A DNA stretch of 64,000 nucleotides from Kocuria rhizophila DC2201. Its GTDB lineage: Bacteria > Actinomycetota > Actinomycetes > Actinomycetales > Micrococcaceae. This document shows positions 1-9,605 of the stretch, piece by piece. The notes under the pieces are model-generated. The model saw only the letters and a list, made by a program, of their open reading frames with translations. It searched no databases and was not told the origin of the DNA. Location of the stretch: the NCBI RefSeq assembly GCF_000010285.1, contig NC_010617.1, positions 2,633,541-2,697,540 on the forward strand. Reading direction: 5' to 3'. Numbering within the stretch: position 1 is the stretch's first letter; each line of letters opens with the position of its first letter. The position numbers and the translations under genes are program-made.

Positions 1-1
1 C

Positions 2-367
2 GAGAACGCCATCTTCATGCCCGGGCGCAACGGTCCCGTGTACTCGGAGTGGCTGGCGTTCTCGGGCACGTCCGTGACGCTCGACGGCGAGCAGCGTTAC
101 CTGGACTCGCACCTGTCCTACCAGCGCGCGATCCTGCACGCGATCGACTACCTCGCCAAGTTCGGCTGGTCCAAGGAGCAGGCGTACCTGCTGCTGGGCG
201 CCGCGCCCATCGAGGGCCGCTTCTCCGGGGTGGTGGACATCCCCAACTCGTGCGCCACGGTGTACCTGCCCACGGAGATCTTCGACGTGGACATCCGTCC
301 CTCCGCCAGCGGCCCCATGCAGGTGGACCCGGGCATGGGCGCCCCGCGTGCGATGAACCCAGGCTGA
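2..367 (+). CDS. Acetamidase/formamidase family protein, C-terminal part
   Basis: Only the last 121 residues are in the window; the gene begins upstream and is open from base 2. The stretch ending in IEGRFSGVVDIPNSCATVYLP matches the C-terminal part of the FmdA/AmdA family, which hydrolyses formamide or short amides to ammonia and the acid. A gap of about 120 bases with a large stem-loop separates it from a convergent hydrolase gene. Substrate cannot be decided from this fragment. The tail after ...FDVDIRP is a short Gly/Pro/Met-rich extension. Confidence 0.8.
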   Translation, partial: ENAIFMPGRNGPVYSEWLAFSGTSVTLDGEQRYLDSHLSYQRAILHAIDYLAKFGWSKEQAYLLLGAAPIEGRFSGVVDIPNSCATVYLPTEIFDVDIRPSASGPMQVDPGMGAPRAMNPG

Positions 368-417
368 TTCCGCCACGGCCCCGCGCGGACGACGCCGCTG
401 GGTTGCCTCTCGCAGGT

Positions 418-469
418 GAGTGCAGTTCCGCCTCGGGAACCTAAGTTTCCCGCCGGTGGAAGTGCACTC
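418..469. terminator. Stem-loop between convergent genes
   Basis: GAGTGCA at 418-424 pairs with TGCACTC at 463-469, and an inner GGGAA/TTCCC helix continues the stem. It lies between the acetamidase stop and the convergent hydrolase stop, so it could terminate both transcripts. There is no clear T-run. A GACGACGCCG motif sits just before it, near 389. Confidence 0.5.
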
Positions 470-491
470 GTATGTCTAATGGGAGACCCCC

Positions 492-1370
492 TCAGTTTTG
501 TGCAGCGGCCGCCAGGTGCTCCTGGATCTCCGCCAGCACCTCGTCCGGGCGCTCTTCCACCATGAAGTGCCCGGTGGGAACCGCCCGACCGGTGATCCGC
601 GGCAGCCACGGCCGCCACGCCTCCAGCGGATCCGTCTGGGCACCCACCACGCCGTCGTCGCCCCAGAGCAGCAGGGCGGGGAGGTTGCGGGAGGTGCCGC
701 GGTCGGCGTCATCGTGCTCCCGGTCCACCCCGGCGGCCGCGGCGTAGTCCGCGCACCACGCGGCCACCACCGACGGGTTCTGGGCGGCGGCCTCGTAGGC
801 AGCGAGCGCCTCGGGGTCGAACGTGTCCAGGGAACCGGGAGTGCCACTGAGTCCCCCGAGGGCCGCGTGCAGGAACGTGAGGGGCCCGGCGCTGATGAGC
901 CCCTGCGGCATGGGTGCTGGCTGGGCCAGGAACAGCCAGTGGTAGTACCGGATGGCCAGCCAGTCGTCCATGAGCTCCCACACGGTGGGGGTGGGGAGGA
1001 TGTCCAGCAGCGCCACGGAGCGCACGGCGTCCGGGGCGTCCAGAGTCATGCGGTGGGCGGTGCGGGCGCCGCGGTCGTGGGCCACCACGTGGAAGGACTC
1101 GTGGCCCAGGTGGCGCATCACGGCCACCATGTCCGCGGCCATGGCCCGGAAGCTGAAGTCCTCACTGTCTGCGGTGGATTCTCCGTAGCCGCGCAGGTCC
1201 GCGACGACCATGCGGTGGTCCCGCGCGAGGGCCGGACCCAGGCGGTGCCACATGGCGTGGGTCTGCGGGAAGCCGTGCAGCAGCAGGAGCGGCTCGCCCC
1301 GCCCGCCGGTCCGCACGTGGATGGTCGCCCCGGGGACCGGGATGCGGTGGGTCTCGAAGTTCTCGAACAT
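492..1370 (-). CDS. Alpha/beta hydrolase, fluoroacetate dehalogenase-like
   Basis: 292 residues. The start at 1370 (MFENFETHRIPVPG) fits family length; the reading frame stays open upstream but that part is not protein-like. Seen: oxyanion-hole HGFPQ, nucleophile elbow AHDRGART (Asp nucleophile), and the cap segment YYHWLFLAQPAPMPQGLI, which is typical of fluoroacetate/haloacetate dehalogenases (HDRGAR family). C-terminal GHFMVEE carries the catalytic His. The enzyme probably displaces halide, or opens an epoxide, through an aspartyl-ester intermediate. It stands alone, divergent from the DUF262 gene 93 bases away. The exact substrate is inferred only from family motifs. Confidence 0.8.
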   Translation of the reverse strand: MFENFETHRIPVPGATIHVRTGGRGEPLLLLHGFPQTHAMWHRLGPALARDHRMVVADLRGYGESTADSEDFSFRAMAADMVAVMRHLGHESFHVVAHDRGARTAHRMTLDAPDAVRSVALLDILPTPTVWELMDDWLAIRYYHWLFLAQPAPMPQGLISAGPLTFLHAALGGLSGTPGSLDTFDPEALAAYEAAAQNPSVVAAWCADYAAAAGVDREHDDADRGTSRNLPALLLWGDDGVVGAQTDPLEAWRPWLPRITGRAVPTGHFMVEERPDEVLAEIQEHLAAAAQN

Positions 1371-1463
1371 GGGGCCATTGTGCGCGCCCCGGGGACCGCC
1401 GGGCGCTTCAGGCCCCTGGGAGGCGCCCCAAGCGCCTGCTCCCGCGACTCGTAAACTTGCCCC

Positions 1464-3902
1464 ATGCGCGGACAGGTGACTGAAGTTCTCAAGGTGTACG
1501 GGATGCAGGAGCGGCAGCTGGTGATCCCCGTGTACCAGCGCAACTACGACTGGGGGCTGAAACAGTGCCAGCAGCTGCTGGAAGACCTCGTCAACGTCAT
1601 CCAGCAAGGCCGGCCCAAGCATTTCTTCGGGGCCGTGGTGGGCCAGCCGGAGGGTTCATGGCGGTGGGTGGTGATCGACGGTCAGCAACGACTCACCACG
1701 GTCAGTCTGCTCATGCTGGCCCTTGCGGACCTCCTGGACGAGGGCACCCTCGAGTCGCGCGATCCAGGACTCGCCCACAGGATTCGCACCAGCTTCCTGC
1801 TGCTCAACGAGCAGCAGGACACACCCCGGTTCAAGCTCAAGCCCGTCAAGCATGATGCGGACGCCTACGCCTTGCTGTTCAGGTCTGACTCGGATCACAT
1901 CGACACGTCCTCGGTGACCGCCAACTACCGTTTCTTCAAGGATCAGATCCCCCGACTGCCCATCGATGGGGACGACCTGTGGGCCGCGGTAGAGCGCCTC
2001 GAGGTCATGCATCTGGACCTGGAGCAGCACGACGATGCACAGCGCATCTTCGAATCGCTCAACTCCACGGGGCTGGCTCTGAGCGAAGCGGACAAGGTGC
2101 GGAACCTGGTTCTGATGGGCCTGGACGTCCACGAGCAGGAACGCGTCTACACCGACTACTGGAACCGTATTGAGGTCAACGTCGGCTATGACACCGGGGC
2201 ATTCCTGCGCTGGTACCTGGTGACTCGCACCTCGCGCATCCCCCGCCAGGACCAGGTTTACGAGTCCTTCAAGAAGTACATCACCGAGACGGGGCTTCGA
2301 GGCGCTGAGCTGCTGGACGGGGTCCGGAAGTACTCCACCTACTACCGCCAGATCCGCACCGCCACCACCGGAAGCTCAAAGATCGACCTGCGTCTTCGCC
2401 GGCTCAACCTCTTGAAGACCGATGTCGTGCTCCCCCTGCTCATGCCCCTCTTCGAGTCGCGGGAGACCGGCGAGATCACGGACCTCGATCTTGCCGAGTG
2501 CATCCGCACCGTGGAGTCGTATATTTTCCGTCGCTACATTGCAGAAGTTCCGACGAATGCGCTGAACAAGGTGTTTGCCACGGTCTACAGGGACGTGAAG
2601 CGCATCCGCCCCGAAAACCGTTCCTTCGCCGAAGTCCTGGGGTACTCGCTGCGGAAGCGCTCCGGCTCCGGAGCCTTCCCCGATGACGCTGAGTTCATCA
2701 GCAGTCTTGAGGTGAAGAACCTGTACAACTTCAAGGGCGAGCGTCGGAAGTACCTGTTCGAGTGCTTGGAGAACCTGGATTCCAACGACACCAGAGACAT
2801 CGCCAACGGCATTGAGGACGGGTCTCTCACCATTGAGCACGTCATGCCGCAGACGCTCACGCAGGCATGGCACGACGAACTGGGTGATGAGGCCCAGCGC
2901 ATCCACGAGCAGTGGTTGAACCGGCTCGGCAACCTGACCGTGACCGGGTACAACTCCTCCTACTCGAACTCTTCGTACTCCACGAAACGCACCATGAAGC
3001 ACGGATTCATGGAGTCCCCGTTCCGGTTGAACCTGGAGATGCGCAGCGCCGAACACTGGGGCGAGGACCAGCTGGCGGCACGGACCCGCCGTCTCTGCGC
3101 AGATGCGCTCACCTACTGGATCTATCCCGAGAGCGACTTCGAACCGGCCCGACCGCAGCTGCCCACGGAAGCACTGGGAACGGACACCAACTTCACGGGC
3201 AGGGCTGCTGTGTCCTTCACGTGGAACGAGCACCACGCCACGGTGGCCAACTGGCGGGACCTGACGACCCGGGTATTCACGATCCTTCTGGTTGAGCACC
3301 GGGACGAGTTCCTCCAGTGGGCCCGGACCTCCGACTGGTTCCGCGTAGGCGCGGCCTACGACCCGGACGAGAACGGCGTGTACCGCCTGGACGACAGCAT
3401 CGGCTGGAACGCATCGTCGAGCACCTGGACAAAGGTCTCCCTGATGCGCAGGGTTTTTTCCCACCTGGAGCTGGACCCCGAAGAGCTGATCATCACCCTG
3501 CGTTCGGACGAGACCGCGGAGCGGGGACAGGAAACCGCAGAAACTGCCGAGGGCGAGAACTTCCCCTACCTGGAAATCGTGAAGTTCCTGCCCCGCCTCG
3601 TTGAGCTCGAGGGCATGGCCACGGACGACCCCCTGGTGCAGGAAACGGTGGAGGAGTTCATGCAGTCCTTCCACCCGTTTCGGGACGAGCAGCCACTCAA
3701 GACCCTGGGGACCAGCGTGCGGAAGTTCTGCGCCGATCCGGAACGACGCGCCGCCGCGACTGCGGAGGAAACCATTGCCCTCATCTCCTCCAAGGTGGAC
3801 GAGACGGAGCACGTGGATCCGGATGCCCTGGCCGAGGCAGCCGTGGGGGGCACCCTGTCCCTGTGGGTGGGGCGCCTGCGGGAAACGAGTCCCAGCACCT
3901 GA
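1464..3902 (+). CDS. DUF262 and DUF1524 (HNH) nuclease, GmrSD-like
   Basis: 812 residues. The N-terminal DUF262 domain shows IPVYQRNYDW (about residue 22) and the ParB/Srx-like nucleotide motif IDGQQRLTT (about 70-78). A DUF1524 HNH-like nuclease follows, with IEHVMPQ (about 456-462) and NRLGNLTVTGYN further on. A C-terminal extension of about 270 residues (FTWNEHHATVANWRDLTTRVF onward) is not assigned. The domain order is that of GmrS/GmrD fusion enzymes, type IV restriction systems that cleave modified phage DNA with NTP help. A large helicase gene follows 66 bases downstream on the same strand, so the two are probably co-transcribed. GC is somewhat below the flanks, consistent with transfer. 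Confidence 0.82.
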   Translation: MRGQVTEVLKVYGMQERQLVIPVYQRNYDWGLKQCQQLLEDLVNVIQQGRPKHFFGAVVGQPEGSWRWVVIDGQQRLTTVSLLMLALADLLDEGTLESRDPGLAHRIRTSFLLLNEQQDTPRFKLKPVKHDADAYALLFRSDSDHIDTSSVTANYRFFKDQIPRLPIDGDDLWAAVERLEVMHLDLEQHDDAQRIFESLNSTGLALSEADKVRNLVLMGLDVHEQERVYTDYWNRIEVNVGYDTGAFLRWYLVTRTSRIPRQDQVYESFKKYITETGLRGAELLDGVRKYSTYYRQIRTATTGSSKIDLRLRRLNLLKTDVVLPLLMPLFESRETGEITDLDLAECIRTVESYIFRRYIAEVPTNALNKVFATVYRDVKRIRPENRSFAEVLGYSLRKRSGSGAFPDDAEFISSLEVKNLYNFKGERRKYLFECLENLDSNDTRDIANGIEDGSLTIEHVMPQTLTQAWHDELGDEAQRIHEQWLNRLGNLTVTGYNSSYSNSSYSTKRTMKHGFMESPFRLNLEMRSAEHWGEDQLAARTRRLCADALTYWIYPESDFEPARPQLPTEALGTDTNFTGRAAVSFTWNEHHATVANWRDLTTRVFTILLVEHRDEFLQWARTSDWFRVGAAYDPDENGVYRLDDSIGWNASSSTWTKVSLMRRVFSHLELDPEELIITLRSDETAERGQETAETAEGENFPYLEIVKFLPRLVELEGMATDDPLVQETVEEFMQSFHPFRDEQPLKTLGTSVRKFCADPERRAAATAEETIALISSKVDETEHVDPDALAEAAVGGTLSLWVGRLRETSPST

Positions 3903-3968
3903 GATCTCGGACCGTCTCCTTCCGAGGCGCGCCCCAGAAGTGGCCACCGGCTGAGGCAGGATGGGGAA

Positions 3969-6900
3969 ATGGCGATGTCTCAGATGAGTCCCGCGCAGCA
4001 GCGCATTCTGGACTACTGGTGGATGCTGGAGCTGTTCAGTCCGCAGCCGCTCCCCAAACTGACGCCCCGGTCAACACGGCCCGAGGACCGGCAGGTCGTG
4101 GCCTGGACATCCGATGCGCCCCTCCCGTGGGATTCACTGCCCGAGCCTCGACCTATGGGAAATACCCCGCGGGAGTGGCGGCATACGGTCTATCTCGGTG
4201 TTTACAAGGTGGAGGACACCTACGAGGTCATGCACTGGGTGTTCGCGGACGATCCGGACGCCTACGACGAGCGCCCCGGCGGTCGGAGCGCCTGCGCGGG
4301 GGTTCTGGTGGGCCACGACGGAAAGCTGATCGGGGACACCGCCACGCTCTCGTCCTGTCTCTGGGCGGTGGGCCGCCTCCTCCACCCGGGCCCGCGGGAT
4401 CCGTCGTGGATGTCCGGTTTTGAGGCGGCGCAGGAATCCTTCGTGGAAGCCCTCGACGAGCTGGGGGGCCGTCGTCTGGAGCAGGAGAACTCGCACGAGG
4501 TTCCCCGGCTGGGCGAGGCGTATCTGAACGACATTCTGCGGGCCGCACACGCCGGCGCCGGCGTCCAGGGCCGCGAGGATCTCGCCACCCACCAGATCGT
4601 CATCGAAAGTCGAGTGGTCGCCGTACGCCCGCACGACAGCGTCAGCGTCAGCGACATGGACTTCCTCAACAGCTTCTACCTGCAGGATCTGGGCACCGTA
4701 CGGCAGGCAGCGGCAGCGGGACGCAGCGGAACCGCCCTACTTGAGTACCTGACCGAGGACGGGAAGGAGACGTCCGCTGGACGAGTGGACGTCATCCAGC
4801 ACCCCGAGGCAGTCGATGCCCGGACCCGTGTGGACCAGCTGCCCTTGGGCCGCTGGCCTTCGAACCCCGAGCACCCGCTTGCCCTGAGCCAGCAGTTCGC
4901 GGTGAACCGCGCCCTCAACGACCTGCGCCAGAACCTCGGCGTCATGGGCGTCAACGGCCCGCCGGGCACCGGCAAGACCACGATGCTACGGGATGTGCTG
5001 GCGGGCAACGTGGTGGAACGAGCCCGCCGACTCGCAGCTCTCAACGATCCGTCCCGTGCCTTCACCGGATCAATGCACCGCTGGACGTCGGCGTCCGGGT
5101 ACAGCAGATCGGTGCCGCAGCTCATTCCCGAGCTCACGGGGTTCGAGATGGTCGTGGCATCGGCGAACAACGCCGCTGTGGAGAACGTGGCGGTCGAAAT
5201 CCCTTCTGCGGATGCGATTTCTTCGCCGTGGGAGAAGTCTGCCGACTACTTCAAGGACATTGCGACGGCGACTCTGCGGGCGGCCGCCGGAAAATCAGCA
5301 GCCGACGAGGCGGACACTCCAGGCTGGGGACTGGTGGCAGCCAGACTGGGCAAGAAGTCCAACCGCATGGCTTTCCAGAGCGCTCTCTGGTTCGACGAAA
5401 AAGCGTCGCGGGACCGATCCACCGGGTCCGACGGCGCTCCGTCCCACAGCGGCGGGAGGACCTCGCCCCGGGTGGAGAGGGAGGGTCTCGACACCATTCT
5501 CAAGCACTGGGCCGAGGGCACCCGGCCGAAGCGCACCTGGGGAGAAGCCCAAGCAGTGTTCCAGCGTGCGCTGGAGCGCGTGGAGAACCTGATGGGGCAG
5601 CGCCAGGCCGCTGAAGGACGACGGGAAGAAGTCCAGTTACTGGTGCGTAAGATCGCCCGCCGGGAAGAACACCTGCGCACTCTCCGGGCGGAAGAAGGCC
5701 GGGCGCGCGAGATCCATCGCGCGCAGGTCCTGAGAGCCGGTGACCTGCAGAACGAGCTGGACACCGCGGCCGCCGCCTACCAGCAGCACATGGGCGAGAA
5801 GCCAGGCATCCTGGAAACCATCTTCACCCTGGGCGCCGCGCCACGTGAGTGGCGAACGCACCTGAGCCCGCTGAGCACGGCACTGGAGACCGCCCGGCAA
5901 CGGTCCGCGTCCCACGTGGCCGAAATCGACCGCGTCCAGCGCCATCTGGCCAGTGTCCGGCAGGAGGCGGAGACAGCTGAACGGGATCTGGCAATGAAGA
6001 CGTCGCGCAGGCGTTCCCTCGAGGCCCAGTGCGCCCAGGACCGCACGAGATACGGCAAGCACCACCCGGATGCCCACGCGTCCGTCGAGGACCGGGAGTT
6101 GCACGCCCCGTGGCTCGACCACGATCTCAGCAAGGCGCATTCCGATCTCTTCCTCGCTGCCCTGCAGCTGCACCAGGACTTCATGGCCGCCACTGCCACC
6201 ACCATGAGACAGGGACTGAGAGCAGCTTGCGAAGTGGTGGCGGGAGACCACCCGCGGAAACTGGAGCGGGAGAAACTGCGCACCGCATGGCAGCTGTTCT
6301 TCCTGGTGGTGCCGCTGGTGTCATCAACCTTTGCGTCGCTGGGGCGAATGTTCGGTGACGTAGGCCCCGAAGCATTCGGGTGGCTCCTCATCGACGAGGC
6401 AGGACAGGCATGTCCCCAGTTCGCGGTGGGAGCCATCTGGCGCGCACAGCGCGTTCTCGCGGTCGGCGATCCCCTGCAGCTGCAGCCGGTGGTCACGATT
6501 CCCCCGAAATCGCGGCGAGACATCGCTGCGGCGTACGGCGTCTCTGCGACGTGGATACCGCCCCGCGCCTCCGTTCAGACCCTTGCCGACCGAATCTCTC
6601 CCTACGGCACCGTTCTTCCGCAGGGCGAGCAGGACGTGTGGGTCAGCGCCCCGCTCAAGGTGCACCGGCGCTGCGACGACCCCATGTTCTCCCTGTGCAA
6701 CCGCATTGCCTACAACGGGATCATGGTGAACGGGGTTCCAAAGCCCCGCGCCAAGGACGCAGCCGTCGACCCCTTCGAGGACACGGGGACGGGGCCGGCA
6801 GTCGCGTGGAGCTACTGGGCGGATGAGCCCGCGACCACCCCCGGAACACACCTGCAGATGGGGCAGGTCAAGCGGCTGGAGAAGGCGCTTGAGTATCTGG

Positions 6901-7229
6901 ACGAGAAGGGCGTGGACCCGTCACGAGTGATTGCCATATCCCCGTTCCGTGATGTGTCGAACCATCTGCGGCAGCTCGTGGACCGCAAGAAGTATCCCGG
7001 TCTGCAGGCGGGCACGATCCACACGGCTCAGGGCCGAGAGGCGGATGTCGTCATCCTGGTTCTGGGAGGAGATCCCGCAAGCCCGGGGGCCAAGGCCTGG
7101 GCGGCGTCAACCGTGAATCTGGTGAACGTCGCGGCCAGCCGCGCCAGGCGCCGGCTGTACGTCATTGGTGACCGTTCGGAGTGGTCCGGTCACCGATACT
7201 TCTCGGACCTGTCCGATGCCCTGAAGTGA
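3969..7229 (+). CDS. SF1 (UPF1/DNA2-like) helicase with coiled-coil insert
   Basis: 1086 residues. Walker A GPPGTGKTT is at about residue 330, after a long N-terminal region. A charged coiled-coil-like insert spans roughly residues 500-700. The second half has motif II LIDEAGQA, motif III VGDPLQLQPVV, motif V TIHTAQGREADVVIL and motif VI VNVAASRARRRLYVIGD, the set of SF1B nucleic-acid translocases. The Shine-Dalgarno-like GGGG at 3963-3966 is better placed for an ATG at 3975 than for 3969, so the true start may be two codons in. Placed directly behind the DUF262/DUF1524 nuclease, it probably supplies the motor of a restriction-like defence pair. Confidence 0.85.
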   Translation: MAMSQMSPAQQRILDYWWMLELFSPQPLPKLTPRSTRPEDRQVVAWTSDAPLPWDSLPEPRPMGNTPREWRHTVYLGVYKVEDTYEVMHWVFADDPDAYDERPGGRSACAGVLVGHDGKLIGDTATLSSCLWAVGRLLHPGPRDPSWMSGFEAAQESFVEALDELGGRRLEQENSHEVPRLGEAYLNDILRAAHAGAGVQGREDLATHQIVIESRVVAVRPHDSVSVSDMDFLNSFYLQDLGTVRQAAAAGRSGTALLEYLTEDGKETSAGRVDVIQHPEAVDARTRVDQLPLGRWPSNPEHPLALSQQFAVNRALNDLRQNLGVMGVNGPPGTGKTTMLRDVLAGNVVERARRLAALNDPSRAFTGSMHRWTSASGYSRSVPQLIPELTGFEMVVASANNAAVENVAVEIPSADAISSPWEKSADYFKDIATATLRAAAGKSAADEADTPGWGLVAARLGKKSNRMAFQSALWFDEKASRDRSTGSDGAPSHSGGRTSPRVEREGLDTILKHWAEGTRPKRTWGEAQAVFQRALERVENLMGQRQAAEGRREEVQLLVRKIARREEHLRTLRAEEGRAREIHRAQVLRAGDLQNELDTAAAAYQQHMGEKPGILETIFTLGAAPREWRTHLSPLSTALETARQRSASHVAEIDRVQRHLASVRQEAETAERDLAMKTSRRRSLEAQCAQDRTRYGKHHPDAHASVEDRELHAPWLDHDLSKAHSDLFLAALQLHQDFMAATATTMRQGLRAACEVVAGDHPRKLEREKLRTAWQLFFLVVPLVSSTFASLGRMFGDVGPEAFGWLLIDEAGQACPQFAVGAIWRAQRVLAVGDPLQLQPVVTIPPKSRRDIAAAYGVSATWIPPRASVQTLADRISPYGTVLPQGEQDVWVSAPLKVHRRCDDPMFSLCNRIAYNGIMVNGVPKPRAKDAAVDPFEDTGTGPAVAWSYWADEPATTPGTHLQMGQVKRLEKALEYLDEKGVDPSRVIAISPFRDVSNHLRQLVDRKKYPGLQAGTIHTAQGREADVVILVLGGDPASPGAKAWAASTVNLVNVAASRARRRLYVIGDRSEWSGHRYFSDLSDALK

Positions 7230-7280
7230 GCATCTGAACGGTCCCGGAGGAGGGCCAAGGCCACCGCGTCCGAGGAGAGC

Positions 7281-7315
7281 TTCTGCCACCGAAAGGCGCG
7301 CTGTCGGTGGCAGAA
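7281..7315. terminator. Bidirectional terminator hairpin
   Basis: TTCTGCCACCGA at 7281-7292 pairs perfectly (12 bp) with TCGGTGGCAGAA at 7304-7315 across an 11-base loop. It lies between the convergent ends of the helicase gene and the DUF3349 gene. No T-run on either side. Confidence 0.6.
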
Positions 7316-7411
7316 CTTCCCCTGACGCGTCAGGCGCCTGTTGCGGGGCACCGCCGCAGGGTAGAACCCGCCCTCCGCAGTTCGGCTCGGTCCCCACCCG
7401 CGGAGCCGCCC

Positions 7412-7975
7412 CTACTCCCCCTCGAACGGCCAGCCGTGGGCCTCGAGCATCGCGCGGATGCGTGCGAGCTCCTCGGGCTTGGGCTCGTCCTCCGTGGCGC
7501 GCTGGATGGCGGCGCGGGCGTCCGCCTCGGAGGGCGCCACCCCCTGCTCGCGGGCGTCGTGGGCGAGCTGGTCTGCGATCGCGGCCATGTCCTCGTCGTT
7601 GAGCTGCGGGCGCAGCACCGCGAGCACGGGCAGGTAGTCCTGGGCGGGCACCCCGTTGGGGTAGTCGGCGCGCAACCAGTTCATCACCCGGGCCACGTAG
7701 CCCGGCTGCCGGGGTGGTTCGTCCTGGCTCGCACCCGCGAGAGGCCACCCGGCGCGCGCGAGCTCCGCGGCGACGTCGCCCAGCTGTTCCGCGGAGGCCG
7801 CGGCGGGCCCCAGGAGGTCTCCCGCCGGGATGTCCAGGGTCTCGAGCAGCCGCTCGGTGCGGTGAGGGCCCACCGTGCGGGCCAGCAGCTCCGCGAGCGC
7901 CACGTGCTGCTCCGGGGGAACACCGTGGGGGTAGGCGGCGCGAATGTGGTCGAGTGCCGCATCGAAGGTCATCAT
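7412..7975 (-). CDS. DUF3349 domain protein, two repeats
   Basis: 187 residues, soluble and acidic. Two copies of a helical unit are visible: IRAAYPHGVPPEQHVALAELL near the N-terminus and LRADYPNGVPAQDYLPVLAVL in the middle. Each has the YPxGVP signature of DUF3349, a small actinobacterial family of unknown function. The ATG at 7975 overlaps the stop of the upstream small membrane gene (ATGA), so it is the third gene of the phosphate-permease operon. The second ATG at 7972 is an alternative start. No catalytic motif seen. Function unknown; the coupling to phosphate transport is context only. Confidence 0.72.
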   Translation of the reverse strand: MMTFDAALDHIRAAYPHGVPPEQHVALAELLARTVGPHRTERLLETLDIPAGDLLGPAAASAEQLGDVAAELARAGWPLAGASQDEPPRQPGYVARVMNWLRADYPNGVPAQDYLPVLAVLRPQLNDEDMAAIADQLAHDAREQGVAPSEADARAAIQRATEDEPKPEELARIRAMLEAHGWPFEGE

Positions 7976-8244
7976 CCGAACACCGAGATCCCTAGGTAGT
8001 GGTCCAAGCTCTTGCGGGTGATCCACAGGACCCCGATCACCACGGCAGCGAGCACGATCGCAAAGCAGAGTACCGCCCCGGCGAGCGCCAAGGGTTTGCG
8101 GCGGGCAACGCCGTCCGGGCCGGGCTCGGGGGTGGCCCGGCTCCACAGGGTGATGCCCACCGTGAACAGCGCGGGCAGTCCCGCCCCGAAGCACAGCCCG
8201 GCGAGCAGCACGGCGAGGACAGATCGGGCCATCTCGACAATCAT
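7972..8244 (-). CDS. Small two-helix membrane protein in the pit operon
   Basis: 90 residues with two hydrophobic segments: LAVLLAGLCFGAGLPALFTVGITLW near the N-terminus and LALAGAVLCFAIVLAAVVIGVLW near the C-terminus, with a basic loop RATPEPGPDGVARRKP between them. The ATG overlaps the stop of the phosphate permease gene by ATGA, and its own stop overlaps the next start, so translation is probably coupled. I do not recognise a family; position suggests an accessory subunit or small regulator of the transporter. Confidence 0.65.
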   Translation of the reverse strand: MIVEMARSVLAVLLAGLCFGAGLPALFTVGITLWSRATPEPGPDGVARRKPLALAGAVLCFAIVLAAVVIGVLWITRKSLDHYLGISVFG

Positions 8245-9467
8245 GAGCGGGCCACCTCCGGGGCGTCGGCGCGGTCGGAGTCGGCGGGGACCACGGAGTG
8301 CGTGTCCTCGTCCCAGTCAGCGTTCACGTTGTGGCGGTCCACCTTCTGGTGCCGGGACCGCGCGAAGATCACGGCGGAGGCCACCACCAGCAGCAGGAAG
8401 ATCACCACGGCGCCGGACAGCCCGCCCACGGCCCGAGCGATGATGAAGCACACCGCGCCCACCACGGCCGCGGCGGGCAGGGTGAGCAGCCACCCCACGA
8501 CCATGCGCCCGGCCACACCCCACCGCACGCGCGCGCCGGGCTTGCCCACGCCCGAACCCAGGATGGAACCGGTGGCCACGTGCGTGGTGGACAGCGCCAT
8601 GCCGAAGTGGCTGGAGGTCAGGATGATGGCCGCCGAGGACGCCTCGGCCGCCATGCCCTGCGGCGGTTCGATCTCCACAAGGCCCTTGCCGAGCGTGCGG
8701 ATCACGCGCCAGCCGCCCAGGTACGTGCCCAGGGCGATGGCCACCGCGCAGCTCACGATGATCCACACCGGCAGCCCGCTGCTCTCGATTCCCTGGACGC
8801 TGAGGCTGCCGTGGGCGATCAGCGCCAGGGCAATCACGCCCATGGTCTTCTGCGCGTCACCGGTGCCGTGGGCCAGGGACACCAGCGACGCCGTTCCCAC
8901 CTGTCCCCAGCGGAACCCCCGGTCCCGGTGCGCCTGGGACGCCGCGCGGCCGATGAGGTAGACCAGGGCGGTGCCCACGGCGGCCACGCACCCGGCGATG
9001 AACGGCGCCAGCGCGGCCGGGACGAGGATCTTCTGGACCACACCGGCCCAGTTCACGCCGGCCACGCCCAGGGAGGCGAGCCCGGCCCCAATCAGCCCGC
9101 CGAACAGCGCGTGGGAGGAGCTGGAGGGCAACCCGAACAGCCACGTGGCAAGGTTCCAGAGGATGCCCCCGATCAGCCCGGAGAAGATGAGGGTCAGGGC
9201 AATGGTGGGGTCCAGCCCGGAGACGAGTCCGCCGTCCTTGGTCTGGATGAGCAGCACGTCCTTGGTGACCGTGGTGGCCACTTCCACCGACAGGAACGCG
9301 CCCACCAGGTTCAGCACCGCGGACAGGGCCACCGCGGTGCGGGGCGTGAGCGCCCCGGTGGCGATGGAGGTGGCCATCGCGTTGCCGGTGTCGTGGAATC
9401 CGTTGGTGAAGTCGAAGGCCAGAGCGGTCACGACCACCAGGCCCAGGATCACCAGTTCAGCTGTCAT
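8241..9467 (-). CDS. pit: Inorganic phosphate permease, PiT family
   Basis: 408 residues with about 10-12 membrane helices. The PHO4 signature DFTNGFHDTGNAMATSI is at about residues 17-33, and a second copy of the fold carries SLAHGTGDAQKTMGVIAL. The family takes up phosphate, usually as a metal-phosphate complex, driven by the ion gradient. The start at 9467 (MTAELVILG) begins directly at the first helix; the open frame extends far upstream but is not protein-like. The C-terminus ends in a hydrophilic tail rich in Asp and Ser. First gene of a three-gene overlapping operon; divergent from the MFS exporter. Confidence 0.92.
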   Translation of the reverse strand: MTAELVILGLVVVTALAFDFTNGFHDTGNAMATSIATGALTPRTAVALSAVLNLVGAFLSVEVATTVTKDVLLIQTKDGGLVSGLDPTIALTLIFSGLIGGILWNLATWLFGLPSSSSHALFGGLIGAGLASLGVAGVNWAGVVQKILVPAALAPFIAGCVAAVGTALVYLIGRAASQAHRDRGFRWGQVGTASLVSLAHGTGDAQKTMGVIALALIAHGSLSVQGIESSGLPVWIIVSCAVAIALGTYLGGWRVIRTLGKGLVEIEPPQGMAAEASSAAIILTSSHFGMALSTTHVATGSILGSGVGKPGARVRWGVAGRMVVGWLLTLPAAAVVGAVCFIIARAVGGLSGAVVIFLLLVVASAVIFARSRHQKVDRHNVNADWDEDTHSVVPADSDRADAPEVARS

Positions 9468-9605
9468 GGTCCCAGGATGACGGCCCCGGGCGCCGCACAC
9501 CAAACTCGCCCCCAGGACGGCCCCGAGGAGCATGCGACGGGCAACCAGTTCATGCACACGAACAGGAGCGTTGGGCGCGTCTGAACCCGAGAGCATACTC
9601 TCCCC

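Noticed and set aside
8298..9584. Long plus-strand open frame opposite the phosphate permease
   Set aside because: His/Gly/Gln-rich composition typical of antisense frames in GC-rich genes; the minus-strand gene has clear family motifs.
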